Below the pieces are notes generated by a model, which saw nothing but the letters and a program-made list of their open reading frames with translations, was not told the origin of the DNA and did not search any database. Shown here piece after piece: positions 34,732 through 44,163 of a stretch of DNA of 64,000 bases (positions within the stretch are counted from its first letter, which is position 1; the number at the start of each line of letters is the position of its first letter). A program made the position numbers and the translations under genes. The stretch is from an uncultured Sphingomonadaceae bacterium (GTDB lineage: Bacteria; Pseudomonadota; Alphaproteobacteria; Sphingomonadales; Sphingomonadaceae). The stretch spans positions 102,526 to 166,525 of the forward strand of contig CAIQHF010000022.1 in assembly GCA_903871605.1 (NCBI GenBank), read 5' to 3'.

Positions 34732-36218
34732 CAATATTCGCCGTACCGGCCGCGTACGGACTGGATCAGCTTCGCGCTGTCGTAGCCGACGCCGTCCTTG
34801 AAGGTAACCTCGACATGTTCGATGTCGGCGATCCGCGCTGCCGGGTTGCCGTTCACGACGATCAGATCCGCGTCCTTGCCGGGCGCGATCGTGCCGATGC
34901 GATCCGCGAGACCGAGAAAGGTCGCGCCGTTGAGCGTGGAGATCTGGATCGCCTCTATCGGCGTGAAGCCGGCATCGACCAGAAGCTCGACCTCGCGCTG
35001 GTCGCCATACCCCGGCACCACGCCGCCATTGCCGGTCGGGTCGGGCCCGGCGAGCAGCAGCCCGCCTGCCGCCACGAACTGGCGCTCAAGCCCGAGATCG
35101 TTGACATAGGCTTTCTCGAAGAGCGGATTAGGATGCAGGGCGCGGGCATTGCGCGCGTAGAGATACGCCTCGCGCGCTTCCGGCGTCATCGCCTCCATGG
35201 CGCGTGGTTGCAACGGCGCGCGCGCCGGGATTGACTGTTCGAACACCGGCAGCGTCGAGGTGAGCGCAACGTGATGGCGGACCAGCAACGCGATCAGGGC
35301 GGTGGCGTCTGGGCCGCCCGGCGTCATTCCCGCGAGCGTCGGCGTGCCGGTGCCGTCGGAGCAGCGATCGGGCTGCTTGCCCGGATCGTTCTGCGTGTTG
35401 ACGAAGAAGCCGTGCTCGAGATTGTCGATGCCAAGCGCGGCCGCCTCCGGATAGGTGACCGCGCAGAGGTGGCCGGTGATCTTGAGGCCGCGGCGATGCG
35501 CCTCGGCGATCGCGGCGCCAAGCTCGGCGCGCGTGATGTTCATATACGCCTTGAACGAGGTGGCACCCTGGTCCGCCCAGAAAGCGACCGTGCGGCGCGC
35601 ATCCTCCGCGTCGCGCAGCTGGTGCATCTGGATAAAAGGGCTGTTCGCGCCTTCGAGATAGGGCCCCGTCACGTCGACATGCGGGCCGGGGATGGCACCG
35701 GCATCGATCTGCCGTTTGAGATTGAGGTCGGTATAGGGCTCGACGCTTCCGGTGGTCCGCAGCGTGGTGACGCCCGCTGCCAGATAGAGCCGGGGCGAGG
35801 TGAAGGTCATTTGCGGCACGACCAGCGGCGGCTCGCTATGGCCCTGCGCATCGAGATCGGGGCGGCCGATATAATACATGTGGTCGTGCATGCCGACGAG
35901 GCCGGGCAGGATCGTGCGTCCGGTCATGTCGATTATCTTGACGCCCACGGGGATGGGCGCCGTTGCCGACTGTACGGCGGCGATCCGCGCGCCATCGAGC
36001 AGAACGACCATGTCCTCCTGCGGTGCGGCGCCGGTGCCGTCGATCAGGCGAACATGGGTCAGAGCGATCCGTCCGGCCGGAACGCGGACATAGGGCTGGA
36101 CCGCGGCGCCGGGCGCCGTCGGCGGGGGGAGTACGATCGCCGCGAACGGCGCCGCCTGCGCCGACGTCCACGCAGACATCGCCAGCGCTGCCGCGATCAG
36201 ACCTCGTGCCGCCATCAT
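34731..36218 (-). CDS. Exported amidohydrolase (imidazolonepropionase/prolidase-like)
   Basis: A 495-residue amidohydrolase with a signal peptide (GLIAAALAMSAWTSAQA). Metal-site motifs are visible: VGMHDHMYYIG near 108-118 in place of the usual HxH, a Lys in the TSFKAYMNIT segment, GHLCAVTY, ENL-type DNLEHGFFV and the C-terminal GKDADLIVVNGNP. The family hydrolyses C-N bonds, including Xaa-Pro dipeptides. In this periplasmic setting, dipeptide cleavage is an inference. It is the first gene of a leftward three-gene set, divergent from the M28 peptidase gene 59 bases away. Confidence 0.87.
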   Translation of the reverse strand: MMAARGLIAAALAMSAWTSAQAAPFAAIVLPPPTAPGAAVQPYVRVPAGRIALTHVRLIDGTGAAPQEDMVVLLDGARIAAVQSATAPIPVGVKIIDMTGRTILPGLVGMHDHMYYIGRPDLDAQGHSEPPLVVPQMTFTSPRLYLAAGVTTLRTTGSVEPYTDLNLKRQIDAGAIPGPHVDVTGPYLEGANSPFIQMHQLRDAEDARRTVAFWADQGATSFKAYMNITRAELGAAIAEAHRRGLKITGHLCAVTYPEAAALGIDNLEHGFFVNTQNDPGKQPDRCSDGTGTPTLAGMTPGGPDATALIALLVRHHVALTSTLPVFEQSIPARAPLQPRAMEAMTPEAREAYLYARNARALHPNPLFEKAYVNDLGLERQFVAAGGLLLAGPDPTGNGGVVPGYGDQREVELLVDAGFTPIEAIQISTLNGATFLGLADRIGTIAPGKDADLIVVNGNPAARIADIEHVEVTFKDGVGYDSAKLIQSVRGRYGEY

Positions 36219-36277
36219 TTTTTTCTCCCGTTCGCAAAGCCTTGCCGCGGCGTATCACTTTGGGCAGCTTGCCGAAC

Positions 36278-37792
36278 ATGCTCAAGTCATTCCGTATCGC
36301 CGCTCCGCTTTCCCTGCTGCTGCTGATCGCCGCGGCGCGGTCGCAACCGACAGATCCTGACACGCGCGCATGGTGGGCGACGACCGCTGCGCTCTCGGGC
36401 GACGCGATGCAGGGCCGCGACACCGGCTCGGCCGCGTACGAGCGCGCCGCCAAGATCGTCGCGCAGCGGCTTGCGGCCGCCGGGCTGAAGCCGGCGGGCG
36501 AGAACGGCAGCTACTTCCAGCGCGTGCCGATGCAGGAGCTGCGCGTCGAGCGCGCGACGCTGAGCGTCGGGGACCGGCCGCTCCGTTTCCTGTACGACAT
36601 CATGGCAAACCCGTTTCCCGGCATGCCGCAGCGGCTCGACGCACCGCTCGCCTATCGCGGCTATTGCGCGGCGGACACGCTGGGTGACGTGCACGGCAAG
36701 GTGGTGATCTGCCACGGCACCCATCGCGCCGGGTTGCCCTCCGACGCCGAGCGTGTCGCGGCCGTCAAAGCCGGCGGCGCGGCGGCGCTTGTCACGATCG
36801 CGGACCCGGGCTTTACGGTGGAGCCGCCGCGCTGGCCGTTCGCCTATGCGCGGACCGTCTGGTTGCAGGGCAGCCCGCCGGATACCACCGGCCCGGTCCG
36901 CTTCACGCTCAACGCCGATGCCTTGGGCACGATGATCGCGGGGAGCGGCCGCGACGCGGCGGCGCTCGTCGCGGCCGGTGCTGCGGGCACGCCGCTGCCG
37001 TCGTTCGATCCGCCGGGGCGGCTCCACGCCGATTTCAAGCTTATGCAACGGCCGATCAGCGCGCCGAACGTCCTGGCGCTTCTGCCGGGCAGCGATCCGG
37101 CGCTCGCATCGCAGACGATCGTGCTGTCCGCGCACCTCGACGGCTACGGTCCGGGCGAACCCGTCAACGGCGATGGCCTCTACAATGGCACGCTCGACGA
37201 TGCCGCCTATGTCGCGCTTCTGATCCGACTTGCGGAGCGGCGAGCGGGGGCCGGCTTTCACCGCCCGGTGCTGTTCGCCGCCTTCACCGGCGAAGAGAAG
37301 GGCCTGCTCGGCGCGCGTTGGTTCGTCGCGCATCCGACGCTTCCGAAAGCGGATATCGCCGCCGACATCAATCTCGACCAGCTCCGTCCGATCTTTCCAC
37401 TGCGGCTGCTGACCGTCCACGCGCTGGGCGATACGACGCTCGGTGAGGACGCGCGCGTGGTAGCCGGCGCGATGCGGATCGCGGTGCAGCCCGATCCGGA
37501 GCCCGAGCGCAACCTGCTGCGCCGCGCGGATCAGTGGCCGTTCCTCCAGGCGGGCATCCCGGCCACCGCATTCGTGTTCGGCTATCGGCCCGGCACACAA
37601 AGCGAGCTTGTCTACCGGCAATGGTACCGAACGGGCTATCACAGACCGCAGGACGATCTCGCCCAGCCGATCGACTGGCAGGCGGCGGCAGACTTCAATC
37701 ATTTCTTCTACGATCTTGCGGCGCGCGTCGCGGACCAGAAGCGGGCGCCAGCCTGGAAGCCTGACAGCGCCCTGCGTCCGACCCGCCCCTAA
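36278..37792 (+). CDS. Exported M28 family zinc aminopeptidase
   Basis: A 504-residue exported metallopeptidase with an N-terminal signal peptide (FRIAAPLSLLLLIAAARS). A PA-domain-like insert covers about 130-260. The di-zinc M28 site is complete: VLSAHLDGYG, NGTLDDAAYVALL, FTGEEKGLLGARWFV and DINLDQ. ATG 36278 is used because the signal peptide starts there; the track ORF runs 105 codons upstream across the divergent promoter. It probably releases amino acids from peptides in the periplasm, supplying the amidohydrolase and PLP enzymes encoded divergently. Confidence 0.9.
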   Translation: MLKSFRIAAPLSLLLLIAAARSQPTDPDTRAWWATTAALSGDAMQGRDTGSAAYERAAKIVAQRLAAAGLKPAGENGSYFQRVPMQELRVERATLSVGDRPLRFLYDIMANPFPGMPQRLDAPLAYRGYCAADTLGDVHGKVVICHGTHRAGLPSDAERVAAVKAGGAAALVTIADPGFTVEPPRWPFAYARTVWLQGSPPDTTGPVRFTLNADALGTMIAGSGRDAAALVAAGAAGTPLPSFDPPGRLHADFKLMQRPISAPNVLALLPGSDPALASQTIVLSAHLDGYGPGEPVNGDGLYNGTLDDAAYVALLIRLAERRAGAGFHRPVLFAAFTGEEKGLLGARWFVAHPTLPKADIAADINLDQLRPIFPLRLLTVHALGDTTLGEDARVVAGAMRIAVQPDPEPERNLLRRADQWPFLQAGIPATAFVFGYRPGTQSELVYRQWYRTGYHRPQDDLAQPIDWQAAADFNHFFYDLAARVADQKRAPAWKPDSALRPTRP

Positions 37793-37877
37793 CCCACCAA
37801 GTCAGTCCGCGCGCGGCGGCAACGCCGCGCGGTCATCTCAATGGTCAAAGGCCGGCGTTCCCGCCGGCCCCTAGCAT

Positions 37878-38441
37878 TCACCCCTCGACGGTCTCGCCCA
37901 CGGGCACGGCGGCGGTCGCTGCGGCCTTGGGGGGGCGGCCACGCTTCTTGGGCTGAGCCACGACATTGTCCTCGACGGCAGTCACGGCCTTCTTGGCGGT
38001 CTTCTTGACCGCCTTCGTGACGGTGGCCACCGCCGGCGCAGCGATCTCCGTCACCTTCTTGCGGCCGAGACCGATCGCCTGGGCAAGACCGCGGCGCTGC
38101 TCGGCATAGGCCGGCGCCACCATCGGATAATCGCGCGGCAGATCCCATTTCGCGCGGTACTGCTCGGGCGTCATGTCGTAATTGGTGCGCAGATAGCGCT
38201 TGAGCATCTTGAGCTTTTTGCCGTCCTCGAGGCAGACGATATAATCCTGCTTGATCGACGAGCGAACCGATACCGCAGGCTCTGCTTTGATGGGCTCGAC
38301 GGCAGCCGGGGTCTCAGCGTTGGTCAGCGCGGTGAAGACGTTCTGGATCAGCGCCGACACGTCGGCCGCTGCGGTGTTGTTGTTGCTGACATGCGCGGAA
38401 ACAATATCAGCGGTCAGCTCGATGAGACGGCTATCGGTCAA
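37878..38441 (-). CDS. MucR/Ros-type zinc-finger regulator with basic AT-hook-like tail
   Basis: A 187-residue regulator. Residues 60-125 carry the MucR/Ros domain: DYIVCLEDGKKLKMLKRYLRTNY, then DMTPEQYRAKWDLPRDYPMVAP. The Ros-type second cysteine and histidines are altered, as in many MucR proteins. The C-terminal 60 residues are Ala/Lys-rich with KKRGRPPK, an AT-hook-like core not usual in short MucR proteins (about 140 residues). MucR proteins silence horizontally acquired and AT-rich DNA and control cell-envelope genes, so this copy could control element genes. Confidence 0.88.
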   Translation of the reverse strand: MTDSRLIELTADIVSAHVSNNNTAAADVSALIQNVFTALTNAETPAAVEPIKAEPAVSVRSSIKQDYIVCLEDGKKLKMLKRYLRTNYDMTPEQYRAKWDLPRDYPMVAPAYAEQRRGLAQAIGLGRKKVTEIAAPAVATVTKAVKKTAKKAVTAVEDNVVAQPKKRGRPPKAAATAAVPVGETVEG

Positions 38442-38614
38442 AGGGGCGTGTCCTTACTTGGGGGGGTGGGGCGCCAATACGCCGATCCTGACATATGTCC
38501 ATAACGGATATAGTCTTAGGGATGTCGAAACTCTCCTGTCTATCGACAGCTCCATCCACAGGATTTTAGAACATCATCTGTGTGGTCGTTGTGCCGCACG
38601 ATCTTGGACGCGTC

Positions 38615-40600
38615 TTACGATATTGTCGGCCCGCTTCGATCGCGTTCGATTTGCCAGTTGACGCCGCTATCACGAAGTACGCCGCCAACACGCCTTCCCA
38701 ACTCTCGCTCGAGCATAGGCCGCCACGGTACGAGCGTGAATTCTCGGCTCTTCTCGACGAGCGCGAAACGTCCGCTGGAAAGATCGATCCGGCGCCTGAG
38801 GACGCCCTCGATCCGATCACCCGACTTAGTCTCGGCGAAGGCGAGGCCGATCTCGTCGGACAATTGGTTGGCGACACGCAACAGCTCGCGGCGCTGAAGC
38901 GTCGCGAGCAGGTTCGCCCTGTAGCGGATAATCCCGTCGCGATTGTCTGCCAGGTCCTGATCGATCAGCCATTGCTGGCGTTGCCGCTGCGCCCTTCGGA
39001 CCTCGCCACCGAAGCCGGCATCGCCGATGGTCGTGTCAGCGTTACCACCACTATCAGCCATAAGTGTCCGATCGAGCCAGGTCGCTGCATCCGCGCGGGG
39101 CATGCGCCCCAGAGGAATGCTCGACATCATCTCGACGTTCACGGGTCGGTCACGCGTCTGCCGCGCCTCGAATGTCGCCGCGCGGTCGAGATGATCGTCC
39201 GCGATCGTCCAGCTGCCGTCGGGCCGCCTCTCGGCGCCGCCGGTCAGCCGGCGCATCGCCTCGAGCCGGCGAACATGCGTCTCGGCAAAAGCCTGCGTCG
39301 CGCTCGGATCGTGGCGGAGATGGAGATCGATCGAATAGCGTCCGCCATTGGCGCGCGCGACCGCGTCGACCGTCCGGTCCGCATCGCGGACAACCGCCGG
39401 TCGTGGGATGATCCGGACGATCGATCCCTCGGGTGTCGGCTCGGTCGCATCGCCGCGGCCGATATCGATCCGGTGGGTGCGGCCATCGACACCGTCGACG
39501 AGCAGATAATGGCGATCGTGGATTTCGTCGGACAGGCCGCGCTTCACCACCCGCCCGACGATCGGCGATACATCGACCTTGCGGGGATCGAACAGGCTCC
39601 GCTGACGCTCGGACCGGTCGAGTTTCTTCTCGGTAAGGTCGCGCTGCATGGCGCGGATGATGTCGCCTCGCTCGCCGATCTCGCGCAGCGTCAGCTCGAG
39701 CCGTTCGTCGAGCCGCCAGCGACCGCCGCCGAGGTCTTCTGCCAACCCCATGGCGCCGAGCTTCTGCAGGCGGCCAGCACGCAGCGATTGCTGCAAGGGA
39801 TCGCAGTCGACGGCAGCGACGACATGCTCGGCATCCGCATCGCGGATCAGTCGGCGGTCGATCGTCGTTAGACGGTCGGCGTCGACGTCAAGCCGCAGCC
39901 GCGCCTCGATCTCGATATCGGTGCGCGGACCGAGATCGAGGCCGACCAGCTCGGCTGCGCGCTCGCGCAATCCTTGCGCGATATATTCGCGTGCAATGAT
40001 CAGATTCTCGCCGCGATCGTCGACGCCGCGCAGCATGATGTGGCTGTGCGGATGGGCGGTGTTGAAATGGTCGACCGCGACCCAATCGAGCCTCGTTCCC
40101 AGATCCCGTTCGGCCTGCGTCATCAGCCTCCGGATCAGGTGTTTCAGGTCGGAATATTCGCCGCCGTCCTCGGCGGAGACGATGAAGCGGAACTGGTGAC
40201 GGTCGCCGGCCTGGCGTTCGAGAAAGGCCTTGCCATCCGCGACGTCCCGCTCGGCGGAGTAAAGCGCGCCAGGCTCGCCCTCGCGGGTGACGCCATCGCG
40301 CTGGATGTAGCGCAGGTGTGCAGTCGCGCCCGACAGCCCCTTGGTCCCAAGCCTGACCAATCGTGTCTTGACCACCGCCCGCCGGGCGCGGAGGCCGGCA
40401 TGGCGATCGCGGCCCCAGAGCAGTCGCGCGGTGGCCGCGCCGCGTCCGATCCGGCTGCCATCGAAGCGCCGATTGCGGACGCCGGTAACCGTGCCCGCGC
40501 GCGCCGCCGCGGCGGCGACCCTGCCGAGATATCGCCGGCCCTTCTTGCCGCCACGCGCGCGGATGCGACCGAGGCGGGGTTCGAATTCGTCCTCAGACAT
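38615..40600 (-). CDS. Relaxase, VirD2-like with DUF3363
   Basis: A 661-residue conjugative relaxase that nicks at oriT and pilots the strand. The HUH metal motif is DHFNTAHPHSHIMLRG near residue 190. A candidate catalytic Tyr lies upstream in TAHLRYIQRDG. Basic N-terminal 60 residues (GRIRARGGKKGRRYLGRV) and a long C-terminal DUF3363 region are as expected. ATG 40600 with GGAGG upstream is chosen over the earlier track start. It probably pairs with TraG at 12.1-14.1 kb, although separated from it by 24 kb of cargo. Confidence 0.92.
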   Translation of the reverse strand: MSEDEFEPRLGRIRARGGKKGRRYLGRVAAAAARAGTVTGVRNRRFDGSRIGRGAATARLLWGRDRHAGLRARRAVVKTRLVRLGTKGLSGATAHLRYIQRDGVTREGEPGALYSAERDVADGKAFLERQAGDRHQFRFIVSAEDGGEYSDLKHLIRRLMTQAERDLGTRLDWVAVDHFNTAHPHSHIMLRGVDDRGENLIIAREYIAQGLRERAAELVGLDLGPRTDIEIEARLRLDVDADRLTTIDRRLIRDADAEHVVAAVDCDPLQQSLRAGRLQKLGAMGLAEDLGGGRWRLDERLELTLREIGERGDIIRAMQRDLTEKKLDRSERQRSLFDPRKVDVSPIVGRVVKRGLSDEIHDRHYLLVDGVDGRTHRIDIGRGDATEPTPEGSIVRIIPRPAVVRDADRTVDAVARANGGRYSIDLHLRHDPSATQAFAETHVRRLEAMRRLTGGAERRPDGSWTIADDHLDRAATFEARQTRDRPVNVEMMSSIPLGRMPRADAATWLDRTLMADSGGNADTTIGDAGFGGEVRRAQRQRQQWLIDQDLADNRDGIIRYRANLLATLQRRELLRVANQLSDEIGLAFAETKSGDRIEGVLRRRIDLSSGRFALVEKSREFTLVPWRPMLERELGRRVGGVLRDSGVNWQIERDRSGPTIS

Positions 40601-40740
40601 GGTGGGGTCCTCCACAGGGAATCGGCGGTCCGACCACTGGAATCCTGTGGGCCGCACGCAAGGATGTTGCGGGGTCTGGCGCCCATCCTCCCATGCTGTC
40701 GCTTTGGGCACTCATAAAAACGGTGTGCAGACAGATATTT

Positions 40741-40763
40741 GGCAGACCCTGGGAGGGTCTGCC
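40741..40763. repeat. Perfect inverted repeat, terminator-like
   Basis: GGCAGACCC TGGGA GGGTCTGCC, a 9-base perfect stem, followed on the plus strand by TTTATCTT. It lies between the relaxase start and the small gene at 40885-41244. It could terminate transcription or form part of the relaxase leader. Confidence 0.6.
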
Positions 40764-40884
40764 TTTATCTTGCAATCCCGCCCTTCCCCCTCCTGCCGCC
40801 GCCGCTCCAAGCCCATCCACCGCGCACATCGAAGGAGAAACGACGCCGTGCCGACGCCGCCCCTCCGCTTCGAAAGCCCTCCGC

Positions 40885-41244
40885 TCAGCGGGCATCGCGC
40901 CACGCTTTCCGCGCCGCCTTCGCCGATCCGAAATGCCGCCGGGCGCTCATGCCATGCGCCCGCCCCTCGCCGTCCACGATGCAGACCGCGGTAAACCAAA
41001 TCCCGCCCAGCCGCCCGCAGATCGCCACCCGATCTAGCTCCCCATCCGCCTCGTCCAGGCTGTCGAAGCCGTCCAGCAGGCGTTCCTGCAACCGCGCTTC
41101 CCAGTGAAAATCGGTCTCTTCCGCCGCCAGAAACCGGTCCGCCAAAGCGCGCCCGGCGTTCATTCCGAACTCGTTTTCGAGCCCCGCGATCAATGCCGAA
41201 ATTGCGTCGATCTTCGCATTGCCGATTGTCTGCATGATGGTCAT
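40885..41244 (-). CDS. Conserved-looking hypothetical element protein
   Basis: A 119-residue soluble protein that I do not recognise. It starts MTIMQTIGNAKIDAISALI and contains NAGRALADRFLAAEETDFHWEARL and ICGRLGGIWFTAVCIVDGEG. It has no signal peptide or membrane segment. Codon pattern and placement between the transglycosylase and relaxase genes suggest a real element gene. No function can be assigned. Confidence 0.6.
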   Translation of the reverse strand: MTIMQTIGNAKIDAISALIAGLENEFGMNAGRALADRFLAAEETDFHWEARLQERLLDGFDSLDEADGELDRVAICGRLGGIWFTAVCIVDGEGRAHGMSARRHFGSAKAARKAWRDAR

Positions 41245-41455
41245 CGCGCTGTCCTTTCGCTTGCGTCCTCCTCATCGAGAACCCCCGCCTGACGACGGGC
41301 GGCGGGGTGGCTGTCAGGGCCGCGCGAGCATTCGCGCGCCGCGCAGCGGGCGCGGGGGGAACCGATTTTCGCAGAAAATTGGGGGGTACCCGCGAGCCTT
41401 GATAGCCGCCCCGCCGCCCGTCACACTGCCCGCCGTCGAGACGAGCCCTCCAACC

Positions 41456-42046
41456 TCAGGGGCCGGACGCACCGCTGCCGCGCGCGACGAACAGGCCGTC
41501 CGCATGCGTCGCGCTCGCGGACGAAGACGCCTCGGTACGATCATGGCGGACGACGAACAGGCTTTGCATCGCCGCCTCCCGCCGGGGCGGAAGGCGACGC
41601 GGCAGGCCGGTCACCGCCGCGAGATAGGCGAGCGTCTCCTGTGGAAGCCGCTGTCCAGTTTCCAGCGCCGCGGCATAGCGTGCGGGACCTGCATTGTAGG
41701 CGGCGAACAGGCCGGGATAGCCGAACCGATCGTACATCGCGCGCAGATAGGCGGTGCCCGCCAGGATATTGGCGCGCGGGTCGTCGGGATCGTTCCCAAG
41801 ATGCTCGGCGGCGCGCATCTCGGCCCAGGTCTGCGGCATCAGCTGCATCAGCCCGATCGCGCCCGCGCGGCTGCGCACCGGCCGGCCGTCGAACTGGACA
41901 TAGCCACCGCTTTCGGCTGCGATCACCCGCTCGATCCAGCCGGGCGGAATGCCGAAGCGCGCCGACGCCTCGGCGATCTGCGGTGCCCAAACCGAGACGG
42001 GGTTAGCCGCCAGCAGCGCGCCGGCGACGAGGGTCAACGCGCCCAC
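41456..42046 (-). CDS. Lytic transglycosylase of the transfer system
   Basis: A soluble lytic transglycosylase (SLT domain), about 196 residues with GTG 42046 as start. The signal peptide is GALTLVAGALLAANPVSVW. The catalytic Glu lies in RVIAAESGGYVQF, followed by GAIGLMQLMPQTWAEM and NILAGTAYLRAMYDRFGYPGLFAAYNAGP. It locally opens peptidoglycan for the conjugation channel (VirB1-like role). The start overlaps the traF stop by 13 bases; the longer track ORF reads through traF. Confidence 0.9.
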   Translation of the reverse strand: MGALTLVAGALLAANPVSVWAPQIAEASARFGIPPGWIERVIAAESGGYVQFDGRPVRSRAGAIGLMQLMPQTWAEMRAAEHLGNDPDDPRANILAGTAYLRAMYDRFGYPGLFAAYNAGPARYAAALETGQRLPQETLAYLAAVTGLPRRLPPRREAAMQSLFVVRHDRTEASSSASATHADGLFVARGSGASGP

Positions 42047-42618
42047 AGCAACGTCGCTGGACCGATGATCTGCGATGCCTCGGTGACGCCGAAATAGCGT
42101 CCGTCGAACGATGTCGGGACATCGCGCATCAGCAACAGATAGTCGCCGGCATGCAGCCATCGGCAATCTGACCAGGACGGCATCGGTCGCCCCTGGCCAT
42201 CAGTCCTGGCACGGTTTGTGACCGCCACGCCGTTGATGGTGATGGCGTCACCGGCGGCGCAGATCCGGTCGCCCGGACCCGCCGCGACACGCTTGACCAG
42301 TGGAACGCCGGCGGGAAGATAGGCACGCGCCGCCGCGAGCCGGCGCGCGGCCGGCGGTGGCCATGCGATGACCATGTCGCCGACCGAAATCGGCGCGCCT
42401 GGCGACACGGCATAGAGCCCGACCGGCGCGCTGGCGCTGGCATTCCACACCAGACGTGGCAGTGGTGGCCGCGCGATCGTCACTCCGACCGGCGCAGTTC
42501 CGATAGCGACGAAGCACGTCCACCCCAGTCGGCGTCGGCGCGCCAACCGCTTCCGGCGAAGCGCCCGCCCCCAAGCGACCAGCGGCCGATCGCCATCGCT
42601 ATCGATGCGCCGATTCAT
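42034..42618 (-). CDS. traF: TraF-type S26 signal peptidase
   Basis: A 194-residue S26 peptidase. The catalytic Ser is in NASASAPVGLYAV near residue 62, and the Lys is in GVPLVKRVAAGPGD near 108. One membrane helix lies near 32-50. A terminal DGRYFGVTEASQIIGPATLLW matches the family. In RP4-like systems TraF matures the TrbC pilin into a cyclic peptide. ATG 42618 overlaps the HTH gene stop by four bases. Confidence 0.9.
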   Translation of the reverse strand: MNRRIDSDGDRPLVAWGRALRRKRLARRRRLGWTCFVAIGTAPVGVTIARPPLPRLVWNASASAPVGLYAVSPGAPISVGDMVIAWPPPAARRLAAARAYLPAGVPLVKRVAAGPGDRICAAGDAITINGVAVTNRARTDGQGRPMPSWSDCRWLHAGDYLLLMRDVPTSFDGRYFGVTEASQIIGPATLLWAR

Positions 42619-42836
42619 GATTGCGGCCCCATCGCCTGCGCCGCCGACCATGCTGTCACGTCGTCGATATGATATTGGACCCACCGACTATGCCGACGGT
42701 ATATGGGTCCCTTGCCGCGCCGGCGCAGCTTGACGAGATAATAGACGGACACACCGAGGAAATGCGCGGTCTGCGTCGTGGTCAGATAGGGGCTGCCTTG
42801 CTTGGCATGCTCCGCCCGTTGAACTGGATCTTCCAT
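42615..42836 (-). CDS. Helix-turn-helix DNA-binding protein
   Basis: A 73-residue MerR-like/excisionase-type HTH: YLTTTQTAHFLGVSVYYLVKLRRRGKGP followed by VQYHIDDVTAWSAAQ. Such genes usually precede traF in these elements. ATG 42836 (MEDPVQRAEH) is favoured over the longer track ORF. It probably regulates the leftward traF-relaxase operon. Confidence 0.8.
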   Translation of the reverse strand: MEDPVQRAEHAKQGSPYLTTTQTAHFLGVSVYYLVKLRRRGKGPIYRRHSRWVQYHIDDVTAWSAAQAMGPQS

Positions 42837-43142
42837 ATGCAGGCTCCCGTCTGCAGTCGGCGAGATGCCGATGACGGGCATGCAAATGACGGCCGATCTG
42901 GCGTTTGCAGAGGATCGAAAAGGCGCATGGCGAAAAACGATCCCCCTACATCAAGGGCTGAGAGTCCCGCACCGATCGGCTTGCGATGACACGGGCTGGA
43001 TACCGTGATCCGGTCTACACTTCGCCAATCCTGGATGTCGACGGTGGGTCCCCTCGCGATGACCACCGCCATTGGCCGCTGCTATCGCGTGGTGCTTATG
43101 CGGTTGGCATCGGCATGGAAATGCGCGAACCGGATCGGTCGC
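42837..43142. other. Gap upstream of the HTH-traF operon
   Basis: About 305 bases without a supportable gene. Related elements often carry repA, parA and DUF2840 genes in this neighbourhood; none is visible here. Confidence 0.45.
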
Positions 43143-44054
43143 TCAGGCCGCTTGTTCGAGCACCTCGAGGCGGTCGCGCGACGCCTGTTCGACGAGGTCC
43201 AGCAGCATCGCCACGCGTGCGCCGAGCCAGTCGAGTTGGTCTTTCGTGATACGATATTCGGGCGAATAGCGCGCTTTCACATAGGCATCGACGAGAAGCG
43301 CGAAGCAGCGCCGCTCGGATTTTAGCGCGGTCGACCATACATCCCGGAACCGCTTGTCTAAATCCTCCGCCGCTTCGCGAAGCTTGCCAAGTTTATGCGT
43401 TTTCGGGCTGTAAAGCGTGCGTACGAGGAGGAGGCAATGGTAGGCACGCTCGGCCGCCTGATGCAGTTGGAACGCCGCATTGTTATGGCGTCCTTGGTCG
43501 AGATTGAATTGATAATTGTCGACGAATTCGCTGGCGGTCGTGAACCATGAGTCGAAGTATCGGCGCGTCTCGTCGAGCGCCTGCGCCGGCGAAAGCGGCT
43601 GCGGTTCGGCGAATGCGACGTTACCATCATCAGACAGCAGGATGCCGTCGCGCAGGATGTCCATGAAGAAATAGCGGCCGAGGCGGAGCTGCTCGTCGAC
43701 GTCGTCGAGGCTGTGGACGATCAGGCTATGCGGCGTGCGCAGGTCGCGGCCCGCCGAGTTCGCCGCGATCAGGCGACGGTCGATCTTGTCCCAATATTCG
43801 TCCCAGTCGGTCAGCGCCTCGTGGTTGACGACGATCAGCAGATCATAGTCGGAAAAGTAGCGGCCGGTCGGGTCCTCGACCCAGTCGCCGCGCGCATAGG
43901 ACCCGAACAGGATGATCTTGAGCAGCTTGGCCGTCTTGAGATGCGGCTGGTTGCGGCGCGAGGTCGCGAAGGAAAAGCCATTGCGGATCGTCCGCACGAC
44001 GAAGGCGAGCTCGTCCTGTTTGCCCTGCGGCAGGAAGGATATGTCGGATCGCAT
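43143..44054 (-). CDS. Nucleotidyltransferase-HEPN fusion protein
   Basis: A 303-residue fusion. The N-terminal minimal nucleotidyltransferase shows ILFGSYARGDW at 48-58 and SDYDLLIVV at 68-76, the GSx10DxD pattern. A HEPN domain lies at about 165-265, with AAFQLHQAAERAYHCLLL and SPKTHKLGKL. In split systems the HEPN is an RNase toxin that MNT inactivates by AMPylation; the HEPN here does not show an obvious Rx4-6H motif, so it may be non-toxic. ATG 44054 is chosen at the domain start; the huge track ORF upstream is read-through. It lies between HTH and DUF736 genes of the element core. Confidence 0.85.
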   Translation of the reverse strand: MRSDISFLPQGKQDELAFVVRTIRNGFSFATSRRNQPHLKTAKLLKIILFGSYARGDWVEDPTGRYFSDYDLLIVVNHEALTDWDEYWDKIDRRLIAANSAGRDLRTPHSLIVHSLDDVDEQLRLGRYFFMDILRDGILLSDDGNVAFAEPQPLSPAQALDETRRYFDSWFTTASEFVDNYQFNLDQGRHNNAAFQLHQAAERAYHCLLLVRTLYSPKTHKLGKLREAAEDLDKRFRDVWSTALKSERRCFALLVDAYVKARYSPEYRITKDQLDWLGARVAMLLDLVEQASRDRLEVLEQAA

Positions 44055-44163
44055 GGGCGCAGACTCGCCTGCTTTGGCGGCGGTGCCAAGCCCAAAAATG
44101 GTGGTCGAACGCAGCTTCCGGTGGTGGGCCAAGCCCCGTGCCGGAAGGCACGGGGCGGCGACC

